Positions 36,415 through 46,728 of a DNA stretch of 64,000 nt are shown here, piece by piece (the first letter of the stretch is position 1; every line of letters starts with the position of its first letter). Source of the DNA: Beta vulgaris subsp. vulgaris (taxonomy: Eukaryota > Streptophyta > Magnoliopsida > Caryophyllales > Amaranthaceae). Under the pieces are notes generated by a model. That model did not search any database. It had not been told where the DNA came from and was given only the letters and a program-made list of their open reading frames with translations. The position numbers were made by a program, and so were the translations under genes. The stretch lies in assembly GCF_026745355.1 (NCBI RefSeq), contig NC_079202.1:46946873-47010872 (forward strand), written 5' to 3'.

Positions 36415-37079
36415 CACTACTACAAAAAGGGCAAAGATAACTGTTAAATAGGGCTTTACATAACAGTTTTGAGGTGTTATCCAAGTCAATGTAATGTAAA
36501 GTAAACATAACACCTGACGTAAGTGTTATGTTTGCCGCCAGAGAAAACGAGAAAACATAACACTCATTTATAATACATGTTATACCGCTAGATAACACAT
36601 TTTGTAAATAAGTGTTATGTTTGCTATTTATATGACAAATTGAAAAAAGGAAAATTTAACACTTATTTTGAATAACTATTATGTTTTCCTATAATATATA
36701 TAACATATATATATTACCTATAACTGTTATCTATGATATTTTTTAAAAAAACTATCAAATTATCATTTCACATATATATTGGCAGACGCATCACAACAAT
36801 GTCAATAACCAAACATTCAAATACAACCATTTATCCTGTCAATCAGGGAAAACTTCAGGGATAAAAGAAGAGAAATTTAGAAAATTAAATATTAAAAAAC
36901 TTCATTCAGGAATCTGACAACAGAACAATTTATTATTGACTAACTAACAAAAAATTTAGTTCCCTCCCCAGATGTCACGAATAATAAAGATATTACAAAT
37001 CACCAGAGTTAAGATGATGTTGAACATGAAATAACCAAAGATCGACATATTGCACTATCATCATAAAATGTAGCATATA

Positions 37080-37230
37080 CTAAATATCGGAATCTGATGT
37101 CTTCTCCTTTTTAGGAGATGCATATTGCCTGCTAAGCTTTGACTTTGTCTAGGGATCCAAGGATGCACTCTGTGGCGGCTGAGGAGTTGGAGGTTTTGAC
37201 TGCCTAAGCTCGTTTTCTTTGTCAATAAAC
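37080..37230 (-). pseudogene. Captured bL17m exon 'd' (last exon)
   Basis: The minus strand reads FIDKENELRQSKPPTPQPPQ, then a basic C-terminus LSRQYASPKKEK, ending DSDI and TAG at 37080-37082. This is the C-terminal extension of plant mitochondrial-type bL17. An AG acceptor precedes it, and the first base completes the Glu codon split with exon 'c'. An in-frame TAG stands where the family usually has Trp (LDP-W), so the copy is not functional as read. Confidence 0.8.
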
Positions 37231-37649
37231 CTGTTTAGAATAACATACATGGAACCAATGTCATATACACACACTCATATAGTGAGAGGAATGAAGAATC
37301 GTACTAACTTAAACAGCAGTAAAAAGCATCATATAGCTACCCTACAGCCCATATCAGGTAGTACCACTAGTGGAAAAAAGCAGAAGGGCTGCGCTGAAAA
37401 TGGCATGTAGGGCTGCGCTTTTTGACAGCAGCCCTTCACTTTTCAAGTAGGGTTGCGCTAGTCAGGTGCAGCCCTTCTAAGCTTAAAGGGTTGCGCTAGT
37501 TGGAACTAGCGCAACCCTTCTATGAAAGAAGGGCTGCGCTAGTTAGAACTAGCGGAACCCTTCTAGGAAAGAAGGGTTGCCCTTCTAGGAAAGAAGGGTT
37601 GCGCTAGTTCTAACTAGCGCAACCCTTCACTGATCTTTTTTTTTTTTTT

Positions 37650-37890
37650 TTGCATCACAGTGCACACAGCAGCATCCTGCATCACAGTGCACACAGCAGC
37701 CACCCCCACACCCACCCCTGCCCACCCTCCACTGACCACACTCACACCCCACTGCCCCCCTCCCCACTGCCCCCCTCCCAGCCCCACCCCACCAACTGCC
37801 CCCACCCACCCCCACCCCACTGCCTCCCTTCCTAGCAGCCACCCCCACACCCCAGCACCCCCACCACCACCCCCACCCAAAATCTCCCTT
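37650..37890. repeat. C-rich low-complexity tract in CACTA B
   Basis: CCCCACCC-type repeats (plus strand) preceded by two copies of GTGCACACAGCAGC. Long Pro/His/Thr or Gly-rich open frames here are composition artefacts. A similar tract lies at 62970-63170. Confidence 0.85.
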
Positions 37891-38249
37891 GGAGAAAAAA
37901 AAAATTGTAAATTGCAATACGATAATATATGACAAGTGAGAAAGGTAATAATTAACTTCAAAATATAATAATGTAAAAAGTGTACATAGGATTGATAGAA
38001 ACTAGTACATTCGAGCTAAATATCATCCTATGCAATCATCGGTAATGTGGGACGCCAACTTATCCCAAACTTCATCAATTTCTTCTTTGGTGAAGTTCCT
38101 CAAACGTGGTGTGGAATTCGCATAAACCTTGCAAAACAACCAAGGAATAAACACATATATAGAATTCAATCATTTTAACGTAGTTAGTACTTCTAAAAAT
38201 GACATATACCTTCCCGAAATTCAATCAAAATCAAATGCAAGCCTAAAAG

Positions 38250-39200
38250 TCTACACACTATTTATAATATACTCATATAATCATGTTCAAAGAGAATTTG
38301 GGGTTACATGACTTGATAAGTACAGTTTGGGAGCGAAAAGGCCAAAATAGGCCGGAAATGGCATTTTCGTTCCCGAAATGCAACAACAACAAATGCAAGC
38401 CTAAGAATCTACATACTAGTTATATTATGCCTCATATAATCATGTTCAAAGAGAATTTGGGGTTAAATCACTTCATAAGTACATTTTGGGAGCAAAAAGG
38501 CCAAAATAGGCCGGAAATAGCCTTTTCGTTCCCGAAATGCAACCAACAACAAATGCAAGCCTAAGAATCTACATACTAGTTATATTATTCCTCATATAAT
38601 CATGTTCAAAGATAATTTGGGGTTAAATCACTTCATAAGTACATTTTAGGAGCGAAAAGGCCAAAATAGGCCAAAATAGGCCGGAAATGGCCTTTTCGTT
38701 CCCGAAATGCAACCAACAACATATGCAAGCCTAAGAATCTACATACTAGTTATATTATGCCTCATATAACATGTTCAAAGAGAATTTGGGGTTAAATCAC
38801 TTCATAAGTACATTTTGGGAGCGAAAAGGCCAAACTAGGCCAAAATAGGCCGGAAATGGCCTTTTCGTTCCCGAAATGCAACCAACAACATATGCAAGCC
38901 TAATAATCTACATACTAGTTATATTATGCCTCATATAATCTTGTTCAAAGAAAATTTGGGGTTAAATCACTTGATAAGTACATTTTGGAGCGAAAAGGCT
39001 AAAATAGGCCGGAAATGGCCTTTTCGTTCCCGAAATGCAACAAACAACATATGCAAGCCTAAGAATCTACATACTAGTTATGTTATGCCTCATATAATCA
39101 TGTTCAAAGAGAATTTGGGGTTAAATCACTTCATAACTACATTTTGGGAGCGAAAAGGCCAAAATAGGCCGGAAATGCAACAAACAACAATTGGAAACCT
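38250..39200. repeat. ~160-bp tandem array in CACTA B (six units)
   Basis: The landmark ACATACTAGTTATATTA begins at 38411, 38571, 38741, 38910 and 39069, with a diverged unit near 38252. Spacing is 159-170 bp, the longer units carrying an extra GCCAAAATAG phrase. Each unit has GAATTTGGGGTTAAATCACT and CCTTTTCGTTCCCGAAATGC. It lies downstream of the transposase reading. A related array in reverse orientation is at 63230-63960. Confidence 0.9.
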
Positions 39201-41334
39201 AAAAATTACATACCTTTCAAAGATCACCAACATCTTTGCAATAGTTGACGATAGCGAGCATGAACCTCATGACGTAATACCATCACGCATGTCCACCTTC
39301 TTGTACCGGACACTAAAATTCACCAAAGATGCAATAAATGACATGTTAGATGTGTATTATGTGTTTCTATAAAAGGATGCAAAAAATTACTCATGTTACC
39401 TCGACTAAATACCAAACCAGAGGTTTTGGTTGTCGAAGTCCAGATGCAGTAATCTTCTTCATCACACTACATCAATACATTATTATAAGATTAGATGTAC
39501 ATTTTAATATTTAATAAGCTAAGTGTGCATATAGTTTCGATTAGGCTACCTATTTAACAGATTTACTAGTAAGGACCGTATTGTTCCTTTACGCAAAGAA
39601 TCAAAGTGGTAGACTTCGTTACGTGACAAACATATTGCAATCAATGTCTGTGGTAGACTTCATAAGTGTCGCGATAATAGCTTCACAAACATTCTTCTCT
39701 ATGTGCATGACATCCAAACAATGTCTGACCTTTAGATCTTTCCAATATGGGATTTTCCAAAAAATGGACTGTTTTTTCCATAATCCTGTAGGTCGATCAA
39801 CCTCACTAGCAGGTTTACCAAAGCTGTTTCAATGCCCTTCACCTGATTATAAACTTCAGTACCAGTTAATGGTCTATGAGCAACTTCTTCTTCAACCGTC
39901 CCATCGAATGCCTTCTTCTTAAACCGATAGAGATGGTCGCGGCTGAGGAGCCTTCATGTGCGCATATACACATGTTTGCAGCCCTTAAGGTGTGTAGATT
40001 TCATGTCATCTAAACAAATCGGGCAAGGTTGTTTTCCTTTAGTCTTATACCCAGATAAGTTCCCATAAGCTGGATAATCGTTCATAGTACAAAAAACATG
40101 GCACACAGAGTGAACATCTTATTAGCATACGCATCAAATACTAACACTCCTTCGTTCCACATCTTCTGTTAATCTTCAACAAGCGGCTGAAGGTATACAT
40201 CTATGTCATTTCCAGGTTGTTTGGGCCCCGATATAAGAAGCGACACATCATGTACTTGCGTTTCATGCACAACCAAGGAGGCAAGTGTAAACCACTAAAA
40301 CTACTGGCCATGTGCTATGCTGCGAGCTGAGATTGCCAAAAGGGTTCATGCCATCCGTACATAATCCAAGCCTCAGATTCCTATCCTCATTACCAAATGA
40401 CTTTGCACCCTGTCGATAGTTTTCCACTCAGGCGAATCAGCCGGATGCTTGAGCAGACCGTCTTTCTTCCTACGATCTGCATGCCACCTCAAATTCTTCG
40501 CATCTCCTTTAATTGAGAACATGCGCTTAAATCTAGGTATTATGGGTAGATACCACAACACCTTGGCTGGTGGTCCTTCACTACCTCCAGCTCCTTCACG
40601 CTTGTACCTCGACAATCCACAACGTGGACACTCATGTAAATGCTCATACTCATTACGATAAAGCACACAATCGTTAGGACAAGCATGTATCCGCTCGTAC
40701 TCTAAACCCAAAGGACACATCAGCTTCTTCGCATAATAGTACGACTTTGGCAGTTCATTTCCATCAGGGAGCATCTCAGCTAAAACTTCAACAACGATGT
40801 GAAACTAGAGTCCGTCCAACCAGCGTTCGACTTAATGTTGAACAGTGTTACCACCGCGAAAGTTTGGTGTACTTTGTACAACCTGGATACAACGGCTTTT
40901 CAGCAGCCTGAGACATAGACTCAAAAATACGAGGTCGTCTACACGACTGATCTTCAACCTCGTGTATCATCTCGTCTACCCGATCCCTATCATCATCTCC
41001 AAATTCATCATCCAAATTCTCATCCCCTAACTCATCATCATCCTTCTTTTTTTCTTCACATACATCATTCTTTACTCCAGAGCTTCCCATATACCTCCCC
41101 TGCTCACCATGCCAAACCATACGTGGTATTGAGGCCTAAACCCACGGCGAAAGACATGCTCCCTAACCACATGTATACTACTAACCTTCTCACATTTCTA
41201 CAATCCAAACAAGGACAATAAAAGTCGACTGCTCCAGAGGATGTTTGATATTCTAATGCACTTCTACAGAATTCCGAGACCCCATTCACAAACTCAATCG
41301 ATTCACGACTACCATACATCCAAGTACGATCCAT
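39200..41334 (-). pseudogene. TNP2-type CACTA transposase, decayed
   Basis: The transposase cuts and inserts the element at its CACTA ends. From the minus strand: MDRTWMYGSRESIEFVNGV at 41334 downward, with CPCLDCRN, is the N-terminal transposase-associated domain. An acidic linker follows (41120-40848). At 40774-40373 comes MLPDGNELPKSYYYAKKL, HACPNDCVLYRN, CPRCGLSRYK and WHADRRKKDGLLKHPADSPE, the TNP2 (Transposase_21) signature. It continues after breaks as LGLCTDGMNPFGNLSSQHST (near 40330) and KTKGKQPCPICLDDMKS (near 40020). Weaker pieces, including KKITASGLRQPKPLVWYLVE, run to about 39220. Stops and frame slips interrupt it. A short segment at 37990-38120 (RNFTKEEIDEVWDKLASHIT) may be another exon of the element. 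Confidence 0.85.
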
Positions 41335-41547
41335 CTCATTCAAGAAGACCACCTCTAATAATTAAACACAACATTCATTATAATATTCAATCATTATTAA
41401 AGTACATACACTCACATATTCAAATCACACACGTATACAACAAGCTAAGATAGTGACAAGTTCAATTGTATGCATGCAGTCAAGGTCCTTATCACTCCAA
41501 CCTAACCCATCCTTGGACGTCTAATCTCACTAGTGAATATATGCCAA

Positions 41548-41687
41548 CTTTTCAATTCTAAGGAAAATCCGGCAGCATTTCCCTACAGTTCTCCAAGTAC
41601 ACAATGTAGATAATTGCTTATCTACATATGTACACAGAGAACAATGTAGAGAAACGATAAGCCAAGATTTTCCTCAGAATTGAAAAG
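41548..41687. repeat. Imperfect inverted repeat (23-bp arms) inside CACTA B
   Basis: The left arm CTTTTCAATTCTAAGGAAAA (41548) pairs with GATTTTCCTCAGAATTGAAA (ending 41687), with further complementary sequence in the loop. It lies upstream of the transposase start. Confidence 0.6.
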
Positions 41688-42119
41688 AAGACACACATTC
41701 ACCACCTAAGTGAGATCAAACGTCCAAGAACAGTCCCAAACCGGGGACTATTCAAGACTTACTCCTAATGAGTAAGTCTTGAACGGGTATCTAGGCATAT
41801 AGATGATGATTCAAACAACTTGTAGATTTTCATATATAGCTAAATCACATTGCGTTTTCATACAATCTCATATCAACAAATATATATATATATACATTAT
41901 AAAAAATACATATATACATCAATAAATTATCAACTTTGTCTACATGTTAAACTATGATTAGTTACCTCTTAACACCAACGACGAGCAATGAAGAGAAAAA
42001 GCTACTTGGACTTTATTCCTTCCTTAGCCTCTTCTTCCTACAATTGACAAAACCCACATTGCACATTAACATTTAATTCAATTAAGAAAAACAAAAGTAA
42101 CTTAAAAACAAAATTAATT

Positions 42120-42470
42120 CATACCTAATTAACCACTCAAATGGTGGAGAAGAAATGAGAAGAGAAGAGAAGAGAAGAGAAGGGTAGTGGTGATGGTGGA
42201 GAAGAGAAAAGAAGAGAAGAGAAGTGGTGTAGTGGGGGCGGACCAGTCGAGTTAGGTCGAGAAAAGAAGTCGGCGGCAGTGGTGCAGTGGTGGTGCACTC
42301 GAATTCCGTCGCGCAATGTGGTGGTGGTGGTGCACTCGAAAAAACTCGCCAATGTGGTAGTAGTGGTGGTGGTGGTGGTCGCGCAAAGTGGTGGAACAAT
42401 GTGGGTGGTGGTGGTGTGTCGAATTAGGGCTCGCAAGGTGGTGGTGGTGCACTCGGTTTTTCGCACTAAA
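42120..42470. repeat. GA- and GTG-rich low-complexity region of CACTA B
   Basis: AGAAGAGAAG repeats (42150-42220) and GTGGTGGTG repeats (42270-42455) with recurring TGCACTCGAA. It lies between the transposase start and the 5' palindromes, so it may be leader or promoter. His/Thr-rich open frames here are artefacts. Confidence 0.7.
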
Positions 42471-43060
42471 ACTATTGGGTGTTCATAGTCTAAGTGAAAG
42501 AAAGAGGGAAAGTGGGAAGGAGTATTGTACATGCGCGCACTAAAACTCCTCGAAAAAAAAAATTCAGTTAGTAGGGCTGCGCTTTTTAAAAAGCGCAGCC
42601 CTTTTCAAAGTGAAGGGTTGCGCTTCTTAAAAAAGCGCAGCCCTTCCAATTGAAGGGCTGCGCTTTTTTGAAAAAGCGCAGCCCTTCTGTTTTGTAGGGC
42701 TGCGCCTTTTTACAAAAGCGCATCCCTTCAATAATAGGGCTGCGCTTTTATTAAAAGCGCAGCCCTTCTTGCGCAACCCTTCTACTTTTTTCCCCTAGTG
42801 TACATACGTCGGTAAGACCATAAGATAACATGAGAAACACTGCAGAAGTTAGAGCAAAAGAACTGGCGAATCTCACGACATACAAGAGACTGATTTCAAA
42901 ATCAACTCATTACTAAATAAAACAATTTGCAAAACCCTGCAAAGGCAAAAGATGATGTAGAACGAATTACCAGTTATAAAGAACCAACTTACTGAACAAC
43001 AGTTTGAAAGCACTAGAGTATTTTTTTAAAAAATCAAAAGGGAAAAGGTACAAGTCTTAC

Positions 43061-43138
43061 TCAATATAGGCCATTGGGGTAGTATCACCAACTCGAATAC
43101 GTGTCCTCAACAATCTTGTGTAACCACCAGCTCGGACT
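43061..43138 (-). pseudogene. Captured bL17m exon 'c'
   Basis: 78 bp. Reads VRAGGYTRLLRTRIRVGD then TTPMAYIE, the conserved core of bacterial/mitochondrial bL17 (the GGYTR.L...R.GD..PMA.IE motif). Preceded by TTGCAG and followed by GTAAGA. Its ends join in frame with exons 'b' and 'd'. The intron to 'd' now holds CACTA B. Confidence 0.88.
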
Positions 43139-43249
43139 CTGCAAGATAATTCAAATATTACCCAACAATACAATGACAAACAGGTCTCTTTAGGTTCTAT
43201 CCAGCAGCCACTAAACCAGAAATTTACGCAGGCCAGATCTGAGATTCAC

Positions 43250-43341
43250 TTGTATCGATATGCCAACTCGGTAAAAAGGTTTTAGATAACATCATCACCT
43301 CTCACAAAAGCAGCAGCACGTCTAGCGGCACAAAGTGAGCC
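43250..43341 (-). pseudogene. Captured bL17m exon 'b'
   Basis: 92 bp. Reads GSLCAARRAAAFVRGDDVI, a stop, then LFTELAYRYK; the bL17 family has His-Lys around the stop position. TTTAG precedes it and GTGAAT follows. The 109-bp intron to exon 'c' is intact in form. Confidence 0.87.
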
Positions 43342-44814
43342 CTAAAGCAGGATATCAAGATAATCTAGTCATCGAATATCCAGTAGATAAATTTGAATCA
43401 GTTCTAACACTATGTCATTACTAGACTCTAAAGAGTTTCAAATATGATCCTCCGATCCATTAGCAATTTATAGCACACCAATTAGATAACTGAGAGTTCA
43501 GAAAGCATATTGTTGCCAATTATCGACATGACAATAACACATAGAATAACTTTAACCAAATATAACAACTAATAACTAGATGATGACAAAGTAATGAACA
43601 TCTACATATATGTGTGCATGGTGTTGCAAGGACCATCAATTAATACAGTGAAGCAACAAGAAACATGAATGATTAGTCATCCTCCATAGTAGATCTGATA
43701 GCATGGCGAGGATAAAGGCTACTGCAAGACTGTAATATTAAAGAGCATTGTCTTGCAAGTGCAATAGCAAATCAGGAGATAATGGATCGTGAAAATCCAA
43801 ATTCCAGCAGTACATAGAGGAATTAAGACAAATCTCAAGCCTCCCACACTAATCCGACACCCCAGCAGCCTACCCATATTCAGGTCTGCTTTAGTAGCTC
43901 CTACCCAGGGTGTCTTCCCGTCGTCCAACATTATTTGTGATTCACTTGGGGCGATGCATGCTTTACAGCAAATGGGAACCATGTTCGAATTCATTATATT
44001 TTATGATTTCACTATATTCTGCCCACCTAGCAAGGAAATGAAAACATATAATAATTTAGAAAAGGATACGGAAACTGCGTAAACAACAGAACAAGTATCT
44101 TAAGAAAAAGCAGGGATTAGCGAAGAAGCATATATAAGCTTCCGAATCATTAGAGTTCATCTTGGTCATTGACAATCGAACAAGTATGGTGACATAAGAA
44201 AATTGAGTTGCAGGATAGGTAACATGTAATGCACCCCACAGGACAGGCTTACAGCTCACAAAAGCACCCTTCCCCAAAGGCCCATCCCACCCAAAAAAAA
44301 CACCTAAAAGAAGGCAAACAGCCGCAGCATGAACCTAGACTTGATATTATGGAAACTCATAATAATCCCAATATAGTGTCACATTATTAGGTTGGATAGA
44401 TTTGTAAATCCATTATATATCCTAGTCAGGTAAGTGGCAACTACATTACTAGACTCATAATCTACCCTCAAGTATTCATGTCTGATAATATACATCTTGA
44501 CATAGATATGAATAAAAAGTTACAACTTTTGACTAAATAATGAGTAGTATTTGTCATGAAAAAGAAGATAAATCCCATACTTGGACACGTTCCCATATCG
44601 AACACCACGAATGTCAGCCTCGCTATCTATGCCCCAATAGGCCAATATCAATGAACCAACTACTAACAAAGTATAAGGAATAAAAAAAATTAATCCACCA
44701 AACTTAGATGCATCCTAAAACTCATTTCAAAAATTAAATAAGCTATTAATTAAGAATAAATTTTAAAATTCAAAAATGTCAAAGTGTACTAACATTTGAG
44801 GCTCATATACTTAC
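43342..44814 (-). other. Intron region between captured exons 'a' and 'b'
   Basis: About 1.47 kb with no bL17 reading. Open frames at 43719-43994 and 44056-44277 (minus) lack recognisable domains. The length suggests a long natural intron or another old insertion. Confidence 0.5.
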
Positions 44815-44857
44815 ATCTTTGCCCAATTGAACCATATTATTAGCTAATCTTCGAATT
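44815..44857 (-). pseudogene. Captured bL17m exon 'a'
   Basis: Reads EIRRLANNMVQLGKD, matching the bL17 segment 'KE-R-LA--M--LGK'. An AG (ACTGAG) precedes it and the donor GTAAGTAT follows. The GAT end joins directly to GGC of exon 'b' to give the family's LGKDGS. The N-terminal exon of the gene was not found upstream, so the capture is partial. Confidence 0.8.
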
Positions 44858-45157
44858 TCTCAGTTGCTTAAATGCATGAAAAAATCATCTACTATCTACT
44901 ATTATTATAAATAAATAAAAAACGTGTGCAAGAACTGCAAGCTGCCAATTGCCATCCTCCCCTCTTCCAATAGAATTTTATCCACGTTGTTGTCATACAA
45001 TTAAGAAAATCGAGAGCTAAGTTACAACAACTCACGACATGACCTGAGACACGAAGTAGTCATTGTATCAAGGACATGGATCAACTGATAGACTTGCATA
45101 GTTGTATTATTCTAGTTCTATGGGCTCCTATTATTATACATATAGATTATTGATGAC

Positions 45158-45388
45158 TTAAACAAATAGGATAGTTGATAGAATGATAACACTTGCATAG
45201 TTGTACTTAAAAGAGCAACCAATACCTCCTCCAGACGACAGCCTAGACCGCAACAATTGGCCTACATTGGACAAACTGGAACTCGGAGTCGTGGACGGAC
45301 CACTCTCAGTGGACACGATACGGGGACTGCTTTCGGTATCAGCAACATTTTCCAAGAAAGCCATGTCAGCTAATAGTAGATAGTACAC
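45158..45388 (-). CDS. Unassigned open exon inside CACTA A
   Basis: An open frame on the minus strand. A likely start at the internal ATG (about 45364) gives MAFLENVADTESSPRIVSTE, followed by a Ser/Thr/Pro-rich stretch SGPSTTPSSSLSNVGQ and LLRSRLSSGGG. A potential donor (GAG|GTATTGG) follows the GGG codons. The composition resembles a real plant N-terminal exon more than random sequence, and it sits upstream, in the same direction, of the captured bL17 exons. I do not recognise the family. It may be part of a second captured gene or of the element's own chimeric transcript. Confidence 0.35.
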   Translation of the reverse strand: MYYLLLADMAFLENVADTESSPRIVSTESGPSTTPSSSLSNVGQLLRSRLSSGGGIGCSFKYNYASVIILSTILFV

Positions 45389-46375
45389 TAATTTAATAAC
45401 TGCAGTTCTCTAAAAAAACAAACAAATCCAAATTAAACAGAGATATGTACCTAAGAAATGATCAATTCAAAGACTCTGACTTATTGAACAATGAGAAATT
45501 AATTGGCCAAATTAAGCAAATTAATAAATTAAAGGGCAATCTAACAAATTGTCACAATTAGTTCATATGACAGCAAAGAAGAGCCCAAACTATCAATTCT
45601 TTCTACGACAGTGTAGTATGTAGCAAATCAATTGAGTATAATCTAGGGCAAGTTTAATAAATCAATAATATAAATTAACAATCTAATACACAAATAAAAT
45701 AGTAAGAACAATCAGATTATGCATATAAAAGAACATTAAATCAGTTTTATTAGGGAGTAGGCGAGAAAGCAAGGAACCTTGGAGTAGGCTATGGATAATT
45801 GCGAATTCAAACACCGTTGAAGTAGGCGAAGTGATAATGATGAATTCAGCCACCTCCGTATTTAACAGCCTCTAGTGAAAACTACATTCCGGATGGTGTC
45901 GATCTGAACGCCGGTGTGGTCGATGGTAGCGAGACACGAGAGAACCGCTAAGTGTTGGGCAAGAAAACTGATTGAGTACTGTTGTGACTTTTTTAAATTT
46001 TTTTACGGAGTTGGAGTATAGGCTTAAGATGAAAATGGGTCGTGAGTTCCTAAATCCATAGCAGTTAATTCTCCTTTTTAGTAATATAGCAAAAGAAAAA
46101 GAATTTCCGTCAAAAAAAGAAATGTTAAATTTGGGATAAATGACAGTTGCTATGAGCAAGTGTTAACTCCTCTTAAAAAAAGCAATTGTTAACTCCAATA
46201 TAAAACATAATACTTTTGACTAAAACTGTTATCTTCAATGTTTCTATTTTGCCATTTTGTTAGTCTAAGATAACAGTGACATTCAACAAGGGTTTTGTAA
46301 AATATAACAAAACACTCATTATATTTAGGTGTTATCTTAAAGGTGTTATATTTGCCCTATTTTGTAGTAGTGTTA

Positions 46376-46401
46376 CATTCTTCAAATCATGAGTTTTAAC
46401 A
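46376..46401 (+). repeat. Copia 5' LTR, right part
   Basis: Continues the LTR after CACTA A and ends GAGTTTTAACA. Together with 36154-36414 it gives 287 bp, the same length as the 3' LTR. Confidence 0.88.
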
Positions 46402-46413
46402 TGGTATCAGAGC
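46402..46413 (+). other. Primer-binding site of the Copia element
   Basis: TGGTATCAGAGC, complementary to the 3' end of plant initiator methionine tRNA, directly after the 5' LTR. Confidence 0.9.
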
Positions 46414-46728
46414 TTTCTTAGCTCCTGCTATGATCGTTGATTCTTTTTAAGCTGGAACTAGGCTGAGAAATTTTTGTTTCTTGATTTTGAAGTTTGATCT
46501 ATACCTCGTCATTTTTTCTTCCAAAATTGTTGTTAAATCTCTTCTGAATTTTTATTTTGTGATCAATTCTTGATTGAATTCTTATTTTTTATTGTTGCGA
46601 TTGTGAAATTTCATTATTATTGCAATTTTGAGTAATTTCATCTAAAATTCTTAATTTGTTGCTCGATTGTTGATCTGATTCTTATTTGATGCTTATTCGT
46701 CCTGATTTTTCTTTAAAATGCCTGAAAA

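Larger units (their letters stand above)
37365..42800 (-). mobile_element. CACTA element B with TNP2-type transposase remains (5436 bp)
   Basis: Starts CACTAGTGGAAAAAAGCAGA and ends with the complement of CACTAGGGGAAAAAAGTAGA. A perfect TAC duplication flanks it (37362-37364 and 42801-42803). Subterminal GAAGGGCTGCGC palindromes occur at 37380-37625 and 42570-42780. On the minus strand it carries a transposase-associated domain, then TNP2 transposase segments, then a ~160-bp tandem array and a C-rich tract. It shares ends and subterminal repeats with 32056-33479, so the two belong to one family. It sits in an intron of the bL17 fragment inside CACTA A. Confidence 0.93.
36415..46372 (-). mobile_element. 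CACTA element A: gene-capturing, holds a nested CACTA
   Basis: Starts CACTACTACAAAAAGGGCAA and ends with the complement of CACTACTACAAAATAGGGCA. The 3-bp duplication TTA flanks it (36412-36414 and 46373-46375). Subterminal repeats of the AACATAAC / GTTATGTT kind occupy 36430-36660 and about 46190-46370. Without the nested element it is about 4.5 kb. No transposase motif is readable, so it is non-autonomous. Its cargo is four exons of a bL17-type ribosomal protein gene plus one unassigned open exon (45158-45388). It lies inside the Copia 5' LTR. Confidence 0.9.

Noticed and set aside
37627..37961. Gly-rich and Pro/His-rich ORFs
   Set aside because: They are low-complexity translation of a CCCACC tract inside CACTA B. 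The same holds for 62850-63221.
38129..39372. Repeated-peptide ORFs (MPHIIMFKENLGLNHFI type)
   Set aside because: They are translation of the ~160-bp tandem array; units of 159-170 bp shift frame and there is no family match.
42082..42532. His/Thr-rich ORFs and a GTG-rich reading
   Set aside because: They are translation of GTGGTG and GAAGA microsatellite-like repeats, with no conserved domain.
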